Shown one piece after another: positions 50,204 to 62,952 of a stretch of DNA of 64,000 nt; positions within the stretch are counted from its first letter, which is position 1, and each line of letters starts with the position of its first letter. Under the pieces are notes generated by a model. The model was not told the DNA's origin and did not search any database. It saw only the letters and a list, made by a program, of their open reading frames with translations. This stretch comes from Trichoplusia ni (lineage: Eukaryota; Arthropoda; Insecta; Lepidoptera; Noctuidae), in contig NC_039488.1 of NCBI RefSeq assembly GCF_003590095.1, forward strand, positions 806,001-870,000, in the 5' to 3' direction. A program made the position numbers and the translations under genes.

Positions 50204-52306
50204 ATATATACAGATACATTATACAGAGAGTTTCAATTAAGATATTTTTTAATCTTTTTATGGGATGATATTAGTTTTTCTTACCTCTAGCCTCAATAAT
50301 AATATTCGTTTTAAATTGCAATTTAATATCAGTATTTTTCAAAACCCATAATTTATCCCTAAAACCTTTGGATTGCCAAGTCAAAGTTGTGCGATGTCAT
50401 TTTGCAACATTTGCCTTGACTCGTTAATCACTCCTTGCTAAAACGATGAAAGAAAACATCCAGAGAAAACGACACAGTATTTTTAAACTAAAGTTCAGTT
50501 CATCAGAGTCCTACGGGTGTTTTAAACTTTAATACCAAACAATTGTCTGTAATATCACATTATGGTATAAAATACACAAGTATAAGTGACAAAATTTCCA
50601 AAAAACTTCTTATATTACGTACATTTTTGACTATCATTAGGTATAGAGACATGAACTTGATTTACCCAGGAAATAATCTATTGCCTCTAATTTGATTGGG
50701 CTATAAACTTTAACTGTGGCATTGTACCGCAAAGACCTCATCTCAAGGAAAATGAACGAACAATACTCACAAGTTCTTAGTAATATTCGCGAAGGAATTG
50801 AAGTACAGTCAGTAATAAACGTATATAAACGCAATAAATTTAATACTAATGATTAGAGAGAAGTGCTTTTTCGGTTGTACGAGGCAGGCTGGTATTTTAG
50901 TTCACATACTTTTGAGCCACTTCGCCGCCACACAATTCTGATGCGAACTCTGTTCATTATTGAATCTAATATATTATTCAAATAAGTTTTCAGTACCTTT
51001 TGTGGGTCTCTGTACTTAGTTTATGGTTTGGTTCTTAATACTCTGGCAAAACACTAGTATATATTTTTAATAATAGGCCACATATTTTACAACAATTACA
51101 AAACAGTTTAAAACTCTTAATACAATGTTTAGTTAACTATGCTCTACTCAACCGTTACAAAAACTTCGCACAAGAAACTGTATGCTGACTATGCTGTATG
51201 ATTGAAATATCCATCATTTCAGACATACATACATACATACATAAATACATTTATTAATTAGACTGTAAGAAACGGATTCCTATGTCATGTAGTTAGCATT
51301 CATCAATTAGTTATAACGGGACTAGACAACCAGTCGTAGTTTGAATGTAAGTACAAAGCCGATTTTTTATATGTAGTTTATGTGTGTATAGGTATCTATC
51401 CGTAAAATTTCTTGATCAGAGTTTCAAGGGGTAAATAGAAAAAAAGGGTTGCATATTATAAATTCTTTACAAACTTCATCATCATCAATATTTTTATTGT
51501 CTCGGAAAACGGTCAATTCTTTACCTAAACTGTGTTTTTATCCACCGAGAAAATGCCTCTATTTCCTGTATATTGTCCTCTTATATTTCTTTGAACTACC
51601 TAAATTTCCCGTGTCTAGTATTTCTTGGACAAATTCATGAAATTATTGCCTTGTATAAATCCGTGAATTATTAGTTTAAAGTTGCACTTGATTGACAAGT
51701 ATTTCTTGTGCGTCGTTGTCAAACGACATGACATTTACAATTTTTTGACGAGACGTTTTAGAAGTTTAATAAGGATATTGCCGTCACTTGCCAATACATG
51801 GTTCTTATATACGGCCACTTACCACAGTGTACGTGTAAGTGGTAATTGGTGAAGTGTCCACTTAAAGTGCAGGTGAGCGGATATTTTGAGCACATTGTCT
51901 GATCAGGAAGATTATACTGGGTTTCTAAAGGGGCTCCCTCTAGCCAAATAGTTTTTTTACTGAGCTACTCTGTGACGTCATTCGACGTATTATAAATGAA
52001 ACCTTAGATAAATACATCAGTAACTTATAAGGATAATAGTAAAATGAAGTTAAAAATAACCTACCCAAGTCTATTTACTCGATCTAAATTTGAAAGAAAT
52101 GAAAACAAAACTAATTCAAGGAACTTACTTTACTTAATCGTTATTAAAAAAAAAAAAACAATTGGAGTGCTTCTGCAAACTTAAAGTGATTTCTGAGGCG
52201 ATAAAATATAGTTTATAAACATATACTAATAAGAATTCACAAAGCGAGACTAAGGCGAGATTAACAAGGGCCTTCCACCGCGTCCTGAAGCGGTATTATT
52301 GCTGAT

Positions 52307-52357
52307 GTGGAATAGAGATGCCACTCTACGCTATGTAATGCGCTGTCCCGCTCCCAC
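52307..52357. repeat. Hairpin repeat H, copy 5 (extended copy 52277-52391)
   Basis: GTGGAATAGAGATGCCACTC pairs with the right arm GCGCTGTCCCGCTCCCAC. Outer arms extend the fold: CCGCGTCCTGAAG with ATTATTGC on the left, GCTAATAAT and TTTAACATGTGACGG on the right. Confidence 0.7.
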
Positions 52358-52845
52358 AACTGCTAATAATATTACTTTAACATGTGACGGTAAGCCATAC
52401 ATCTAAAAATCTCATGAATAAGTAATGTTTGTCTAAAAAAATGAATAAAGTTCAAGCGTAAGTTTATAAAGTTTATTAGTAACGATCTAATAAATTGATT
52501 GGCGAATAATTTAATTACGGTAACTCGGAATGAGCTTAATTAGTCGACCTATAAATGTAGCAATTTGTAATGGTTTGTGAGATCTTATAAACAAGATTTA
52601 TGGCGAATTTAGGATAAAACTATCATAAAACAAGCTACAAAAGTAATCAAACATTATGGCGTAGTTTTAACAAAATTATTTGCACGTTAATTTTGTTTCA
52701 CGGTTTATATAAACACCGTTAACGTTTGGAATTAACGTTTAATATCCCACAGCCTTTACGGATATAAAACTATAGTGACCGGTTTTGCTCATTTATGTGA
52801 CGTGCCAAGGAAACTTATTAATTACTGCCAAATTTATGTCTTACC

Positions 52846-53066
52846 AGCTTTTCGCCCGCGTCGATGTCGGTTAGATCGCGTTTCCAAGAGAACTCTTCAA
52901 AAGTCCGGGACAAAAACTATCCTATGTTCTTTCTCAAGGTCAACTCTATCTCTGTACCAAATTTCATTAAAATCAGTTCAGTGGTTTAGACGTGAAAGCG
53001 TAACAGACAGACGGACAGACAGAGAGAGAGACAGAGTTACTTTCGCATTTATAATATTAGTAGGGA
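52846..53066 (-). mobile_element. Helitron-like non-autonomous unit (minus strand)
   Basis: Reversed, it runs from TATTATAAATGCGAAAGTAA through a (CTGT)n run, TTTTGATGAAATTTGGTACA and AGAACATAGGATAG to GACGCGGGCGAAAAGCTG. This is the best preserved copy of the unit. A frame of 98 codons across it is a chance frame. Confidence 0.6.
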
Positions 53067-54200
53067 AGTAGGGATTTGCCAATATGTATACGTTATATAT
53101 AAACATCTGTTATGAAACATATAATTTAAGTGGCAATGCTAACTACCAAATAGGTAGTTCATTTGCCTAACCTAATCTAAACCAACGTTTCAAGTATTAT
53201 AGTTTATGAGGTACAGTTTGGTCACAGACAGGCAGATAGACGGACAGATAGCGGACCCTTAGTCATAGAGTTTCGTTTTAACACAACAAGTGACAAATGT
53301 CAAAAGAGAGCCTTCTTTACGCAATTATCATATATGGGCTGAAGTTATCCTTATAAAACTTTAAATATTTAAAGCAATTAAACTAAACAATATAAAATCA
53401 CTTTAAATTACACCAATAAAAAATTGATAAAACACTTTTATAATTGCAATTCAATCTTTACCCAACAACGAACCCTGACCATTTTGCTTCACACACCTCG
53501 TTCAAACCACAAAAATACCAAATCTCTAAACATTTATAAATAGACAATGAGTCAGTCGTCTATTAAGGCATGTCCTCCCAATTGGTAACGGTCTTTTAAA
53601 ATATGGCGGCGGTGGATAGTCGTGACTCCAACCTTTTTAGGTGTCCGACATTCCTTATTCTTGGACTTTTTCTAATGCCTTAGCTGTTGTGCTTTCTGCT
53701 TCAAATTATTGTGATTTGATGTCAACGGACTTTTGTGTCAGGTGTTTTGTGACGTCACCTGGCTTCAAGTAAAATTTTTTTACTTGTACGTTTTTGCTGA
53801 ATTTGTTCTAGTTGGTCGGCTTTCTTTTGTTTTGTAAGTAAAATAAGACGCCTAGTCACAAATCTAGTAATTAGAACTATACTATTGGTTGCTTCAAGCT
53901 ATGCAAGCATTCTAGAGTTACTCTCCTAAGTACACGTATTGATCTGCAGAAACAATTTGACTGATGTGAGAAACTGGTGGTGTCTGAGGCATGTACTGGT
54001 TGCTCAAGTAGTCCATACATTTCACTAAAAAACTTTCCGTCTAAATAAGGTAGGAAAACATCTGACAAACATTGATACGGATATCACCAACTGTTAAAAC
54101 AGTATTTTAGATGTGGAAGGGAGATGGCGCAATACAATAATGTAGAGGCATATTTTTTACTGTTCGTTTTCAGCAACCATCTTACGTTAAAAGGTAACTT

Positions 54201-54400
54201 GACTGCGCGGATAGCCGAGTGGATGAGGTCACTACGCTAAACCGATTGCGCGTGTCGCGTCGCGGGTTCAGTCCTCGCGTAGGACAAGCATTTATGTGAT
54301 CCACAAATGCTTTTTCGAAGTCTGGGTGTCTTTGTGCACGTGATTTGTATGTTTGTGAAGCGACACAAGAGTACATTCTTTAGTGCGGGAATCATTAATT
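54201..54400 (+). mobile_element. tRNA-derived SINE, family A
   Basis: CGCGGATAGCCGAGTGG (A box) and CGGGTTCAGTCCTCGCG (B box), then GTAGGACAAGCATTTATG, TCTGGGTGTCTTTGTGC and a 3' AGTGCGGGAATCA end. Best family A copy in the window. Confidence 0.85.
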
Positions 54401-54916
54401 TATAAAAAAAACAGCTTCAGATACAAAGCTTTGTTCAAATAAAAACACAATTATTAAATTAGTACTTTAAAAAGGTTTGTTATAAAAGTATGAACCATGT
54501 TCTTATTACATACAATTGCTTTATCAATCGCTTAACATTTGTTTGACATCATTAAACTTTTTGGAAGCGTTTTTTTACTTTTAAATTTCATTGTATATTT
54601 GTAGGTAGTTTATTTGTTTGGCCTAAGAGTACAAAAGAAAATAGATATTACTATACTTAAAGCTTATAATAAACATTATATAAAGATTTTTTAGTACTTT
54701 TGTAACCTTGATGTTAATGTATTCAAGAAAATAGGACGTCTTGTTAAACTCTTTGATGCGTAAATGTAATTTAAAAGTTACTTTGAACTTCATGTTTTTA
54801 GTTCACATTTCCGTTTAACATGAATTTACTTTTAAGGCTTTTAACCTTTAACTTAAACTTAACAAAGTGTGGTTTAGTAATACTTTGGTATTTGAAGGTT
54901 TAATAAATAAAATATT

Positions 54917-55105
54917 GACTGCGTGTATAGACGAGAGGTATAGAGAGGTAGGGATAGCGACTTGTAACAGATTCAATTCCTGCGGAGGACACACATTTGT
55001 GCATTTGTCTGATCGACGAATGGTGGTTCTGCGTCTAGGTGTCTTTATGCATGTGACTTGAATGATTGTGCAACCCGGCGACACAATTATTAAATTCTAT
55101 TCAAT
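54917..55105 (+). mobile_element. SINE family A, degenerate copy
   Basis: Head ACTGCGTGTATAGACGAGAG, B box AGATTCAATTCCTGCG, and body AGGACACACATTTGTGC and GTCTAGGTGTCTTTATGC. More diverged than the copy 500 bases upstream. Confidence 0.65.
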
Positions 55106-55693
55106 ACATCGAGTACCGTTTTTTTAAGTCATGAAATATACAGCATAATATTCTTGATTCTACATTGAATCGAAAGATTATTCTTTTGCCCTTTTTGCTC
55201 TAATACGAAAATACAAGATTACTTGTGACTGTACTTATAATTTAAATTAAGTGTCTACAACGAGCCAAATAACACATAAAACAACATTTTCGGTAGGTAA
55301 TTGCTTAATTAAAATTATGTATAGGTATTAATTAATAAAGTGACCTTGATGACAGCGCGAGATTTATTGCAGTTTATTAAAATAATATTTTAACAGTTTA
55401 CATTGTTTGTAATATAATTTGAGTTTCTATAATCAGTAAGATGAAAACGGAATTTCATATACTTATTCCTTTCCTTACAAAAAATTGATTGTTGAAATTA
55501 TAAAATCACATTGTATATTATGTTTCTACAATATTCACGGGTTAGTGAAGAGCGGCCCTAAAAGTTATTAACGTATTAAAGTTAAAGTTGTCAAAATATG
55601 ATATCATAATAACAGTTATTTAGTAAAAGAAAGTATGGGCGTAACTCTTACGGACGTCCTGATACGAATATCTAAACGTAAGACTGCGTATTT

Positions 55694-55744
55694 GAGGAAA
55701 CGAGATGCCGCTCTACACTGTGTAACGCGCTGTCCCGTTTCCAC
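55694..55744. repeat. Hairpin repeat H, copy 6
   Basis: GAGGAAACGAGATGCCGCTC, then TACACTGTGTA as the turn and a right arm GCGCTGTCCCGTTTCCAC. The stem spans about 25 pairs with few mismatches, the cleanest copy seen. The right outer arm continues to TTGTGGTATGC at about 55779. Confidence 0.75.
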
Positions 55745-56592
55745 ACCTACAAAAATTTTACTTAAAGATGTTGTGGTATGCTTACATAAAATACCGTTAC
55801 AAACGTCCAATAATGACCAAATAAATGCCTAAATCTTTCAAAACCAGTTATTCATTGTTAAAATCCAGTTATATCGTACACAATATTATTGTTTCATCAG
55901 TCGTCTCAGACTGTTTCGTCAATTGTTTTTATCCAGGCAAGTTTGCATCAGACTGCGATCAAATCTTTTAACTTAAAAGTTGATCTGTTGGGACTATTGT
56001 ACTGCTGTCATCTCTTGCACAACATTTTGAGCAAATAAAGATATTTGATTTGATCTCGCGATGTGGGCCTGTGATTTTGTAGTAAATGAGTTTGGTCATA
56101 AATTCGACTGTTATTAGATCTATAGGGTTTTATGTCACAAACGAAAATGTCACTTTATAGGTCAGTTCTATAGAAATCTTAATAATAAGGTAGGAATTTC
56201 ATTGCTTTCGTCTGTCTGCCTAACTTAAATTATAGAGTCGACTACTAGTATTGAAATTAAGAGTCTTGAGTGACAGTTTACCTTATTCATGATTGTTCAA
56301 AATACTTGTTTAAAGTTAGTTACGGCAAAAAGCAAATATATGCTTTCAAATATAGGTAGTCTAATAATAAAATCAAAATGACTAATTTGTCAGTTATAAA
56401 CGTACTAAAAACGTTAATTAATAAACATTAAATATGCTAATAGGGTAAAGAAAGCAAGTTATATTTATGAATACACTATACAGTCTAAAATAGCGTGGTC
56501 TTTGGGTCAAAATTTCAGCTCTGTTTCACAGTTCGGACGCGGTTTGGTCCATAGCGACCTACCACCACATCTTTTAGTATTATTATCGCAAC

Positions 56593-56642
56593 TGTAGAAA
56601 AGAGACAACACTATTCGCCGTCTAGTGCTATCGCGCTTCCAC
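56593..56642. repeat. Hairpin repeat H, copy 7 (extended copy 56563-56671)
   Basis: The inner part ends CGCGCTTCCAC. Outer arms begin CACCACATCTTTTAG on the left and end TTTAAGACGTGGT on the right, giving a foldback of about 109 bp. Confidence 0.65.
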
Positions 56643-57271
56643 AATTTTATAATATTTCTTTAAGACGTGGTATAAGGCCCTCAGATGCACAAATATAACC
56701 TCTTTGCCGCCATAAAAGGTTTGAGATACGTTTTAACACCTTCAATAATAGGGTCGTAAAGATGCAATACTCTAATTGTTGCCGTTGGTATTGAAATAAC
56801 CAATAGCGTGAAAGCTTTTTGTTTTTAGTTTGTTTATAACTTGTGTTTTTTAGTATCAGCATTTGAACGCTTAGTTAAACAGTGTTGTCAATTTAAAATT
56901 GAAGAATTTGATTTTTTGCTTCAAAGTACTTATCGCAAAAACTGGGTTGTTTTTTTTTGTGTTCTTGGTCCATACATCGGTAAAGATTCAAAATAGGGCA
57001 GAAATATTTCAGGTATACATATAAATTCATATAAGGAATAAACTTCGCTAATCAAGAAGTACCTATACAAAACTTTAAAAAGTCTAAAGTTAGTCTACGA
57101 GCTAACGATAAGGAGGACTGTGACCATCACTAGTTTGAGACGCACCACTTGTAGAAGAAGAAAAAATTAGTAAAAACACAAAAAAAACAACAAAAGAAAG
57201 AAAACTATTTTCCATATGATTATCATGAAACAATTAAACTAACTCCCGACTTTTATTCGCCTACCTACAAG

Positions 57272-58271
57272 NNNNNNNNNNNNNNNNNNNNNNNNNNNNN
57301 NNNNNNNNNNNNNNNNNNNNNNNNNNNNNNNNNNNNNNNNNNNNNNNNNNNNNNNNNNNNNNNNNNNNNNNNNNNNNNNNNNNNNNNNNNNNNNNNNNNN
57401 NNNNNNNNNNNNNNNNNNNNNNNNNNNNNNNNNNNNNNNNNNNNNNNNNNNNNNNNNNNNNNNNNNNNNNNNNNNNNNNNNNNNNNNNNNNNNNNNNNNN
57501 NNNNNNNNNNNNNNNNNNNNNNNNNNNNNNNNNNNNNNNNNNNNNNNNNNNNNNNNNNNNNNNNNNNNNNNNNNNNNNNNNNNNNNNNNNNNNNNNNNNN
57601 NNNNNNNNNNNNNNNNNNNNNNNNNNNNNNNNNNNNNNNNNNNNNNNNNNNNNNNNNNNNNNNNNNNNNNNNNNNNNNNNNNNNNNNNNNNNNNNNNNNN
57701 NNNNNNNNNNNNNNNNNNNNNNNNNNNNNNNNNNNNNNNNNNNNNNNNNNNNNNNNNNNNNNNNNNNNNNNNNNNNNNNNNNNNNNNNNNNNNNNNNNNN
57801 NNNNNNNNNNNNNNNNNNNNNNNNNNNNNNNNNNNNNNNNNNNNNNNNNNNNNNNNNNNNNNNNNNNNNNNNNNNNNNNNNNNNNNNNNNNNNNNNNNNN
57901 NNNNNNNNNNNNNNNNNNNNNNNNNNNNNNNNNNNNNNNNNNNNNNNNNNNNNNNNNNNNNNNNNNNNNNNNNNNNNNNNNNNNNNNNNNNNNNNNNNNN
58001 NNNNNNNNNNNNNNNNNNNNNNNNNNNNNNNNNNNNNNNNNNNNNNNNNNNNNNNNNNNNNNNNNNNNNNNNNNNNNNNNNNNNNNNNNNNNNNNNNNNN
58101 NNNNNNNNNNNNNNNNNNNNNNNNNNNNNNNNNNNNNNNNNNNNNNNNNNNNNNNNNNNNNNNNNNNNNNNNNNNNNNNNNNNNNNNNNNNNNNNNNNNN
58201 NNNNNNNNNNNNNNNNNNNNNNNNNNNNNNNNNNNNNNNNNNNNNNNNNNNNNNNNNNNNNNNNNNNNNNN
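57272..58271. other. Assembly gap, exactly 1000 N
   Basis: The round length shows a scaffolding placeholder and not a measured distance. The apparent 350-codon frame across it is an artefact. Confidence 0.99.
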
Positions 58272-58734
58272 GAAATCAATCTCGAAACCAATTTGTAAGG
58301 AGAAATTGATATATTGTTAAAATTAATTTATTTTTGTGTTTACATAATATATTGTTGACTTACACTAGATTTATAATGAGATTTTTGTATAATTATTAAG
58401 AAAATGTTAAAATTTGTTTCGTAATTAGTTTTTATAAGCTTTTTAAAAAAATATTGTGAATTAAATATAATAATTTATGCTGACATAAGTCTCGGTATTA
58501 AATTTGTTTTGAAATAAAAAGAGATTGAAGATTTAGGGCAACACTATCTGAGAAACATTTCTCAAATATGTTTATGAAATTATCATATAACTAACAACAA
58601 ACCTTGTTTTGCCTAATAAATTATTTCTAGTTGTATGCGTTTGTTAATGCCATATTATAGAAAAATATAAACAAAAAATTTCGTCCAAAAATAAAATATA
58701 TTTTTTTAGTGTGGGCAACTTAGGGTATGAAAAA

Positions 58735-58860
58735 TTGATGTTGGTCGATTCTCAGACCTACTGAATACGCATATAAAATTTGGTAAAAATCGGTTAAGCC
58801 GTTTCGGTGGAGTATGGTAACTAACATCGTGACACAGGAATTTTATACATTAGAAGATAT
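58735..58860 (+). repeat. Retroelement 3'-tail-like repeat
   Basis: GATGTTGGTCGATTCTCAGA, CCTACTGAATACGCAT, AAAATCGGTTAAGCCGTTTC and GGAGTATGGTAACTAACATC, ending TTTTATACATTAGAAGATAT. I recognise this as a frequent moth repeat, probably a LINE 3' UTR. A related scrap is at about 30055-30120. Confidence 0.5.
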
Positions 58861-61073
58861 AACATAAATATAGCATAACCTTACCAAAACACATGCTCAA
58901 CAAAACACAATACACAACATAACAAAAAAAACATTAAAAATATACTTGTATCACAATAAAAAGTTACGCCATGCCTGAATAATACAACAAATAATAAATG
59001 AAAGGGTTTTTCCAGTTTTTCTGAATAAATAATTTCGGGATCCCTGAGCCAGAAGCCTTTCTTTGTTACAAAACTGGAGCTTTCTGATGTAGATTGGTTG
59101 TTATTATAACGATTATATTTACCTACTTTAGAAGCAGCTGCAAAATCAGTGATATGCTGAAAATGTGCTGTATTTTGTCGGTCTAGGGAAAAATTAGGCC
59201 ATTTAATCAGTTATATGCTATAACTAATTATATTAAGGATTATAACGGTTTGAAAGAAACTATAACATTCTTTGTTTAGTCCGCTATGTCTTACTGCTTG
59301 TATGGCTGTAATGATTTTGAATTGTGCGGCCAGACGACGAAATTAAAAGTCTAATAAGAAAAAAATCGTCTCTAAGACAAGTCAAAATAAAAATAGATAT
59401 CAACATTCAACATATTACGTAATCAAAAAGCAACAAATACCTATATATGTACAATATATTTACGTTCCCGTCCACAATAGAGATTTCAAGACACTCCGCA
59501 TAAGTTTCGAACAATACGTAAAGAATATTTATTAGATAGAGTTGTTTTATCGCGAACAATTCCAAACACCACGCTCTTTGAAATACGAAGATATTTGGAA
59601 ATACTTCTCTTTTATTTTCAAAAGATATTGGACATTTCGTGAGGTATTTCTCTATCTGTATTCTGTAAATTGTTTTTGTTTTTCTTCCTTATTAAAAAAT
59701 TGCTTTATTTTGATGTTCAAAAGGTAATTTCCATAATATTATAATGAAGTTTAAGAGCAAACATAACTTCTTAGCATTCGTGTAAGCAATCGTTTTGTGG
59801 GAGTTGAGAACTGTTAAATTACAGAATTAACTAAAGTCATGCATCAAATAGATGGACTATTAAACATGGACTGGTTTTTTCAAGGAAAGTTTTTACACAT
59901 GTGTACAGACGAGGTTCTTGTAGAAGATTATTGTCTTAAATTGTCTTGCCAATACAGTATGTTATTAAGTTAGATTATTTCTAATTCGATTAGTATTTTG
60001 TATTGACGACATAGCACTCGCTACTCAATTTAAATTAGAGGAAGTATAAATAAATAACTTCATCAATCACGATTTGCACAAAAATCTATTCAACCATCAA
60101 TTCTTCTACAACTTTTATCTTTCTATCATTAATTAATAAAACAGAGGAAAGAAAAATAAAAGATAATACATATAAGTCCGCTCTCAAGGGGTCTTAGTTT
60201 GATATAAAAGTAATCTATGTTCAGTGGCGAGTGTTAACTAAGACGGGAGATTTACTCTGTAATACCCTCGGGAAAAATGGCCTTCGTAATATATAGGTAA
60301 GTAGAAATGTAGCTTTTATATTGCAAGAGGGATGAAGTATTGGGTTTAGTTATGATTTCACTTTTTTTTTTTGATTTTGTTTTTTCTGTCACGGCAAGCT
60401 TCGTCTCATGAATCTCATGAATCGTGACAGCAAGACTGTTACAATTAAAAAGAATGTATTCTTGTTGCCTTTTGCTGTCACATACTGAAAAAGAACACAA
60501 AGATATGATTTTTTTAAAGAGTGGTTAAAAAAAATACCTCCGAATTTAGTTGTCAAACGTAGATTTTTTCGGCCTATTTAAATGGACAAGCAATGTCGCG
60601 AGTACGACAAACAACTTCGGTAATATTATAATGTAGGTAACATTATTGCTTGATATTTGACAGCGCGAATATACACATATAATATACGTTGTCTTTGATG
60701 TATGTATGAGATACATTTAGGCATTGAGTGACGATACTTGTCTCGATTTCAGACGTAAAATGTAATGAGATATCTTCGGAAACTTGAAGACGTTTCTTGA
60801 GAAATATACATAACATAGAGTTATCAAAGATTATCTTTATATTTTTTTGACGTTGACGTAAAATCAAATGACGAATGATTTATTTTCTGATTACATATTA
60901 TATTCGGATCAGAAAATACATTTTCATTTGATTAGCAAATCTTATTAGCGAAATACCTTTTCTTACTGTTGGCGTCAGAGTTTTTCAGCCCGTAGGCCCG
61001 TACATTTGCATAGTATGATTAGATTGCATAAACATAATTTTATACTTCTTAGTAGCTATCGTGAGAATGATTC

Positions 61074-61213
61074 ATTATTAAATGAAGCAACGGTTTAATC
61101 ACGCGTATTTATCCTGCCGAGTCCGCTCATGATTAAGGAATCCGGTTGGATCCGGAACTAGTCGGGCAATCCCGATAAATACGCGTGAGTAAACCGTTGC
61201 ATCATTTAATAAT
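61074..61213. repeat. 140-bp foldback element
   Basis: Arms 61074-61113 and 61174-61213 are inverted copies, with 38 of 40 positions pairing (inner end ACGCGTATTTATC). The 60-base centre contains further small palindromes (TCCGGTTGGATCCGGA and CGGGCAATCCCG). No coding potential. Probably a MITE-like or palindromic repeat. Confidence 0.85.
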
Positions 61214-61860
61214 CACATTATACTTTTTTATAATCTCGTGTTTACGAATAAACACAAAAAGAAAACCGTATTGTTGAATATTTCGAACACTAAAAAACAA
61301 CAATCCTCACCCAAACTACAATATTATACCAAAAAAATGCAGGTTTTTATTTATAGAAGTCTTACAAACGATATCCACAGGTTACTATGCTTCTAATTTT
61401 GTGCTCTCAAGGTCACTTCGGTCACAGACTGATTGGTTCAGCCACCCGCTGTCTGCACATATCGGCGACATCAAAAGATTTGTAACCATAAAGTACTATA
61501 TTTTAGCTCTACGAGATGTAATTACTACGCAATCAAGTTCCATGGCGTACACATATGAAATACCTATATTGTTCAAGATTATTTATAGAGAATGTGGCTT
61601 CATTGACGTTGTAGCGATTTTGATATAAAATTGATAATTCTCTTGTTGCTTAAGTTAAAAAATCATGACTACTTCGTATTAACATACCTTATCAAGGGTC
61701 GTATGTAAACGAAACTGAATGTTACGAATACTTAGATAAAGTGTTAATGCGGCTGAGTGGAGAATATAAAATAAAAAAGAGAACCGAAATAGTCAGTAAC
61801 ATAAAATGAAATAAGCGACGCACGAGATAGAAAACTATTATTTTAATAAATAAATATTCC

Positions 61861-62090
61861 ACAACTCTCACACAACGCCATCTGGTCTCAAATTCAGCAA
61901 AGCTTGTATTATGAGTACTAGACAACTGATAATCATACTTATATTTCTAAATACATAAATATTATAGATAACTTACACCCAGACACGGAACAAATGATCG
62001 TGCTCATCACAGAAACATTTGTCCTGGGTGGGAATCGAACCCTCCGGTATAGCAGTCAGGGCTACTAACCATTAGATCAACAGGCCAGCC
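61861..62090 (-). mobile_element. tRNA-derived SINE, family B
   Basis: Minus strand: GGCCTGTTGATCTAATGG head, GGTTCGATTCCCACCC B box, and the same body as 49965-50203. The segment between the head and B box is shortened (GATCGTGG absent). A CTCF-like GCCATCTGG word lies at its far end. Confidence 0.8.
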
Positions 62091-62599
62091 AAATTGCCAA
62101 ATGCCAAATTTTATAACTTTAGAATTACAATTCTGGCACAGATTTCGATATGTGGAGAGAGACGTGTCCTTCCTCTCTCTCGGCTTAAATGCTCCAAGCA
62201 ATAAGACATTTGAACAGAAAAGACTGTAGCAACTTAATCCAATATGATATACGAGTAAATAACTATAAATGGTTATATTTCCCTCACGTATTCCGCGAGC
62301 TCGCTACAGCTCTTGAGATCAAAGTTACAAAGGCCATCGTTATGGCGCATTGTGCTTGATACATTGAGCGTTGGAACACTGGAAGCGCTGTTTCTCTGCG
62401 TGGTTAGCGAGCAGTGTATGTCAATACGAGAGTTATATTAATTTGATGAAGCCTACGCTATTGTATTCAAATCCAATCATTACATTCTTTATTGCGTAAG
62501 TGGTTAAAGAAAGTATGTAACCTGATCGGTTTACTTACTTTTAAGACTCCTTTTAAATTATTTTCTAAGATATAATGATCTCGAATGTATATCCTTTTT

Positions 62600-62643
62600 T
62601 GGAAGTATACTCAACTCCCTGTATTGCGCTATCACGCTTCCAC
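62600..62643. repeat. Hairpin repeat H, copy 8
   Basis: TGGAAGTATACTCAACTCCC and a better preserved right arm ATTGCGCTATCACGCTTCCAC form this diverged copy. Confidence 0.5.
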
Positions 62644-62689
62644 TTATGCACTAATCATCTTCTTCATCCAAACCTGATCCCAGCTATGT

Positions 62690-62905
62690 TGGCGTCGGCT
62701 TCCTGTCACCCGGTAGATGAAATTAAGTATCAGATTGGTTGTCAGACCTTCTAGCTCCTTTCTATCCGTAGCGACTGTCAAAGATATATGATTAACAACT
62801 GGGACTCACAACCTAACGTGCCTTCCAGGAGAAACTTATGACATAGATGGTCACCCATCTACGTACCGACCGTGTCAAGCGTAGCTTAGCCAGTGATCTT
62901 ATATT
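62690..62905 (+). repeat. Dispersed repeat R1, copy 3
   Basis: Shares GTAGCGACTGTCAAAGAT, ACCTAACGTGCCTTCC, GATGGTCACCCATCTACG and GACCGTGTCAAGCGTAGC with the other copies. It is preceded by a typical moth retroelement-tail sequence at about 62660-62705. Confidence 0.7.
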
Positions 62906-62952
62906 ATTTTTAAAAGAGCCATTTGGATCTCTGTTCATTTTAATATTGGTCA

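Larger units (their letters stand above)
48446..57271. other. Putative intron/intergenic region up to the assembly gap
   Basis: No firm exon is seen. It holds SINE, Helitron-like and hairpin repeats (listed separately), an AT microsatellite at 49928-49962, an (ACAT)n run at 51223-51250, and three CRE palindromes at 49163, 51973 and 53750. A 60-codon frame at 49662-49844 with four cysteines was considered as a next exon and not accepted. Confidence 0.45.

Noticed and set aside
52775..53071. 98-codon plus-strand frame
   Set aside because: Lies within a Helitron-like repeat; other copies do not keep the frame.
57239..58291. A 350-codon minus-strand frame
   Set aside because: Almost entirely N from the assembly gap; not a gene.
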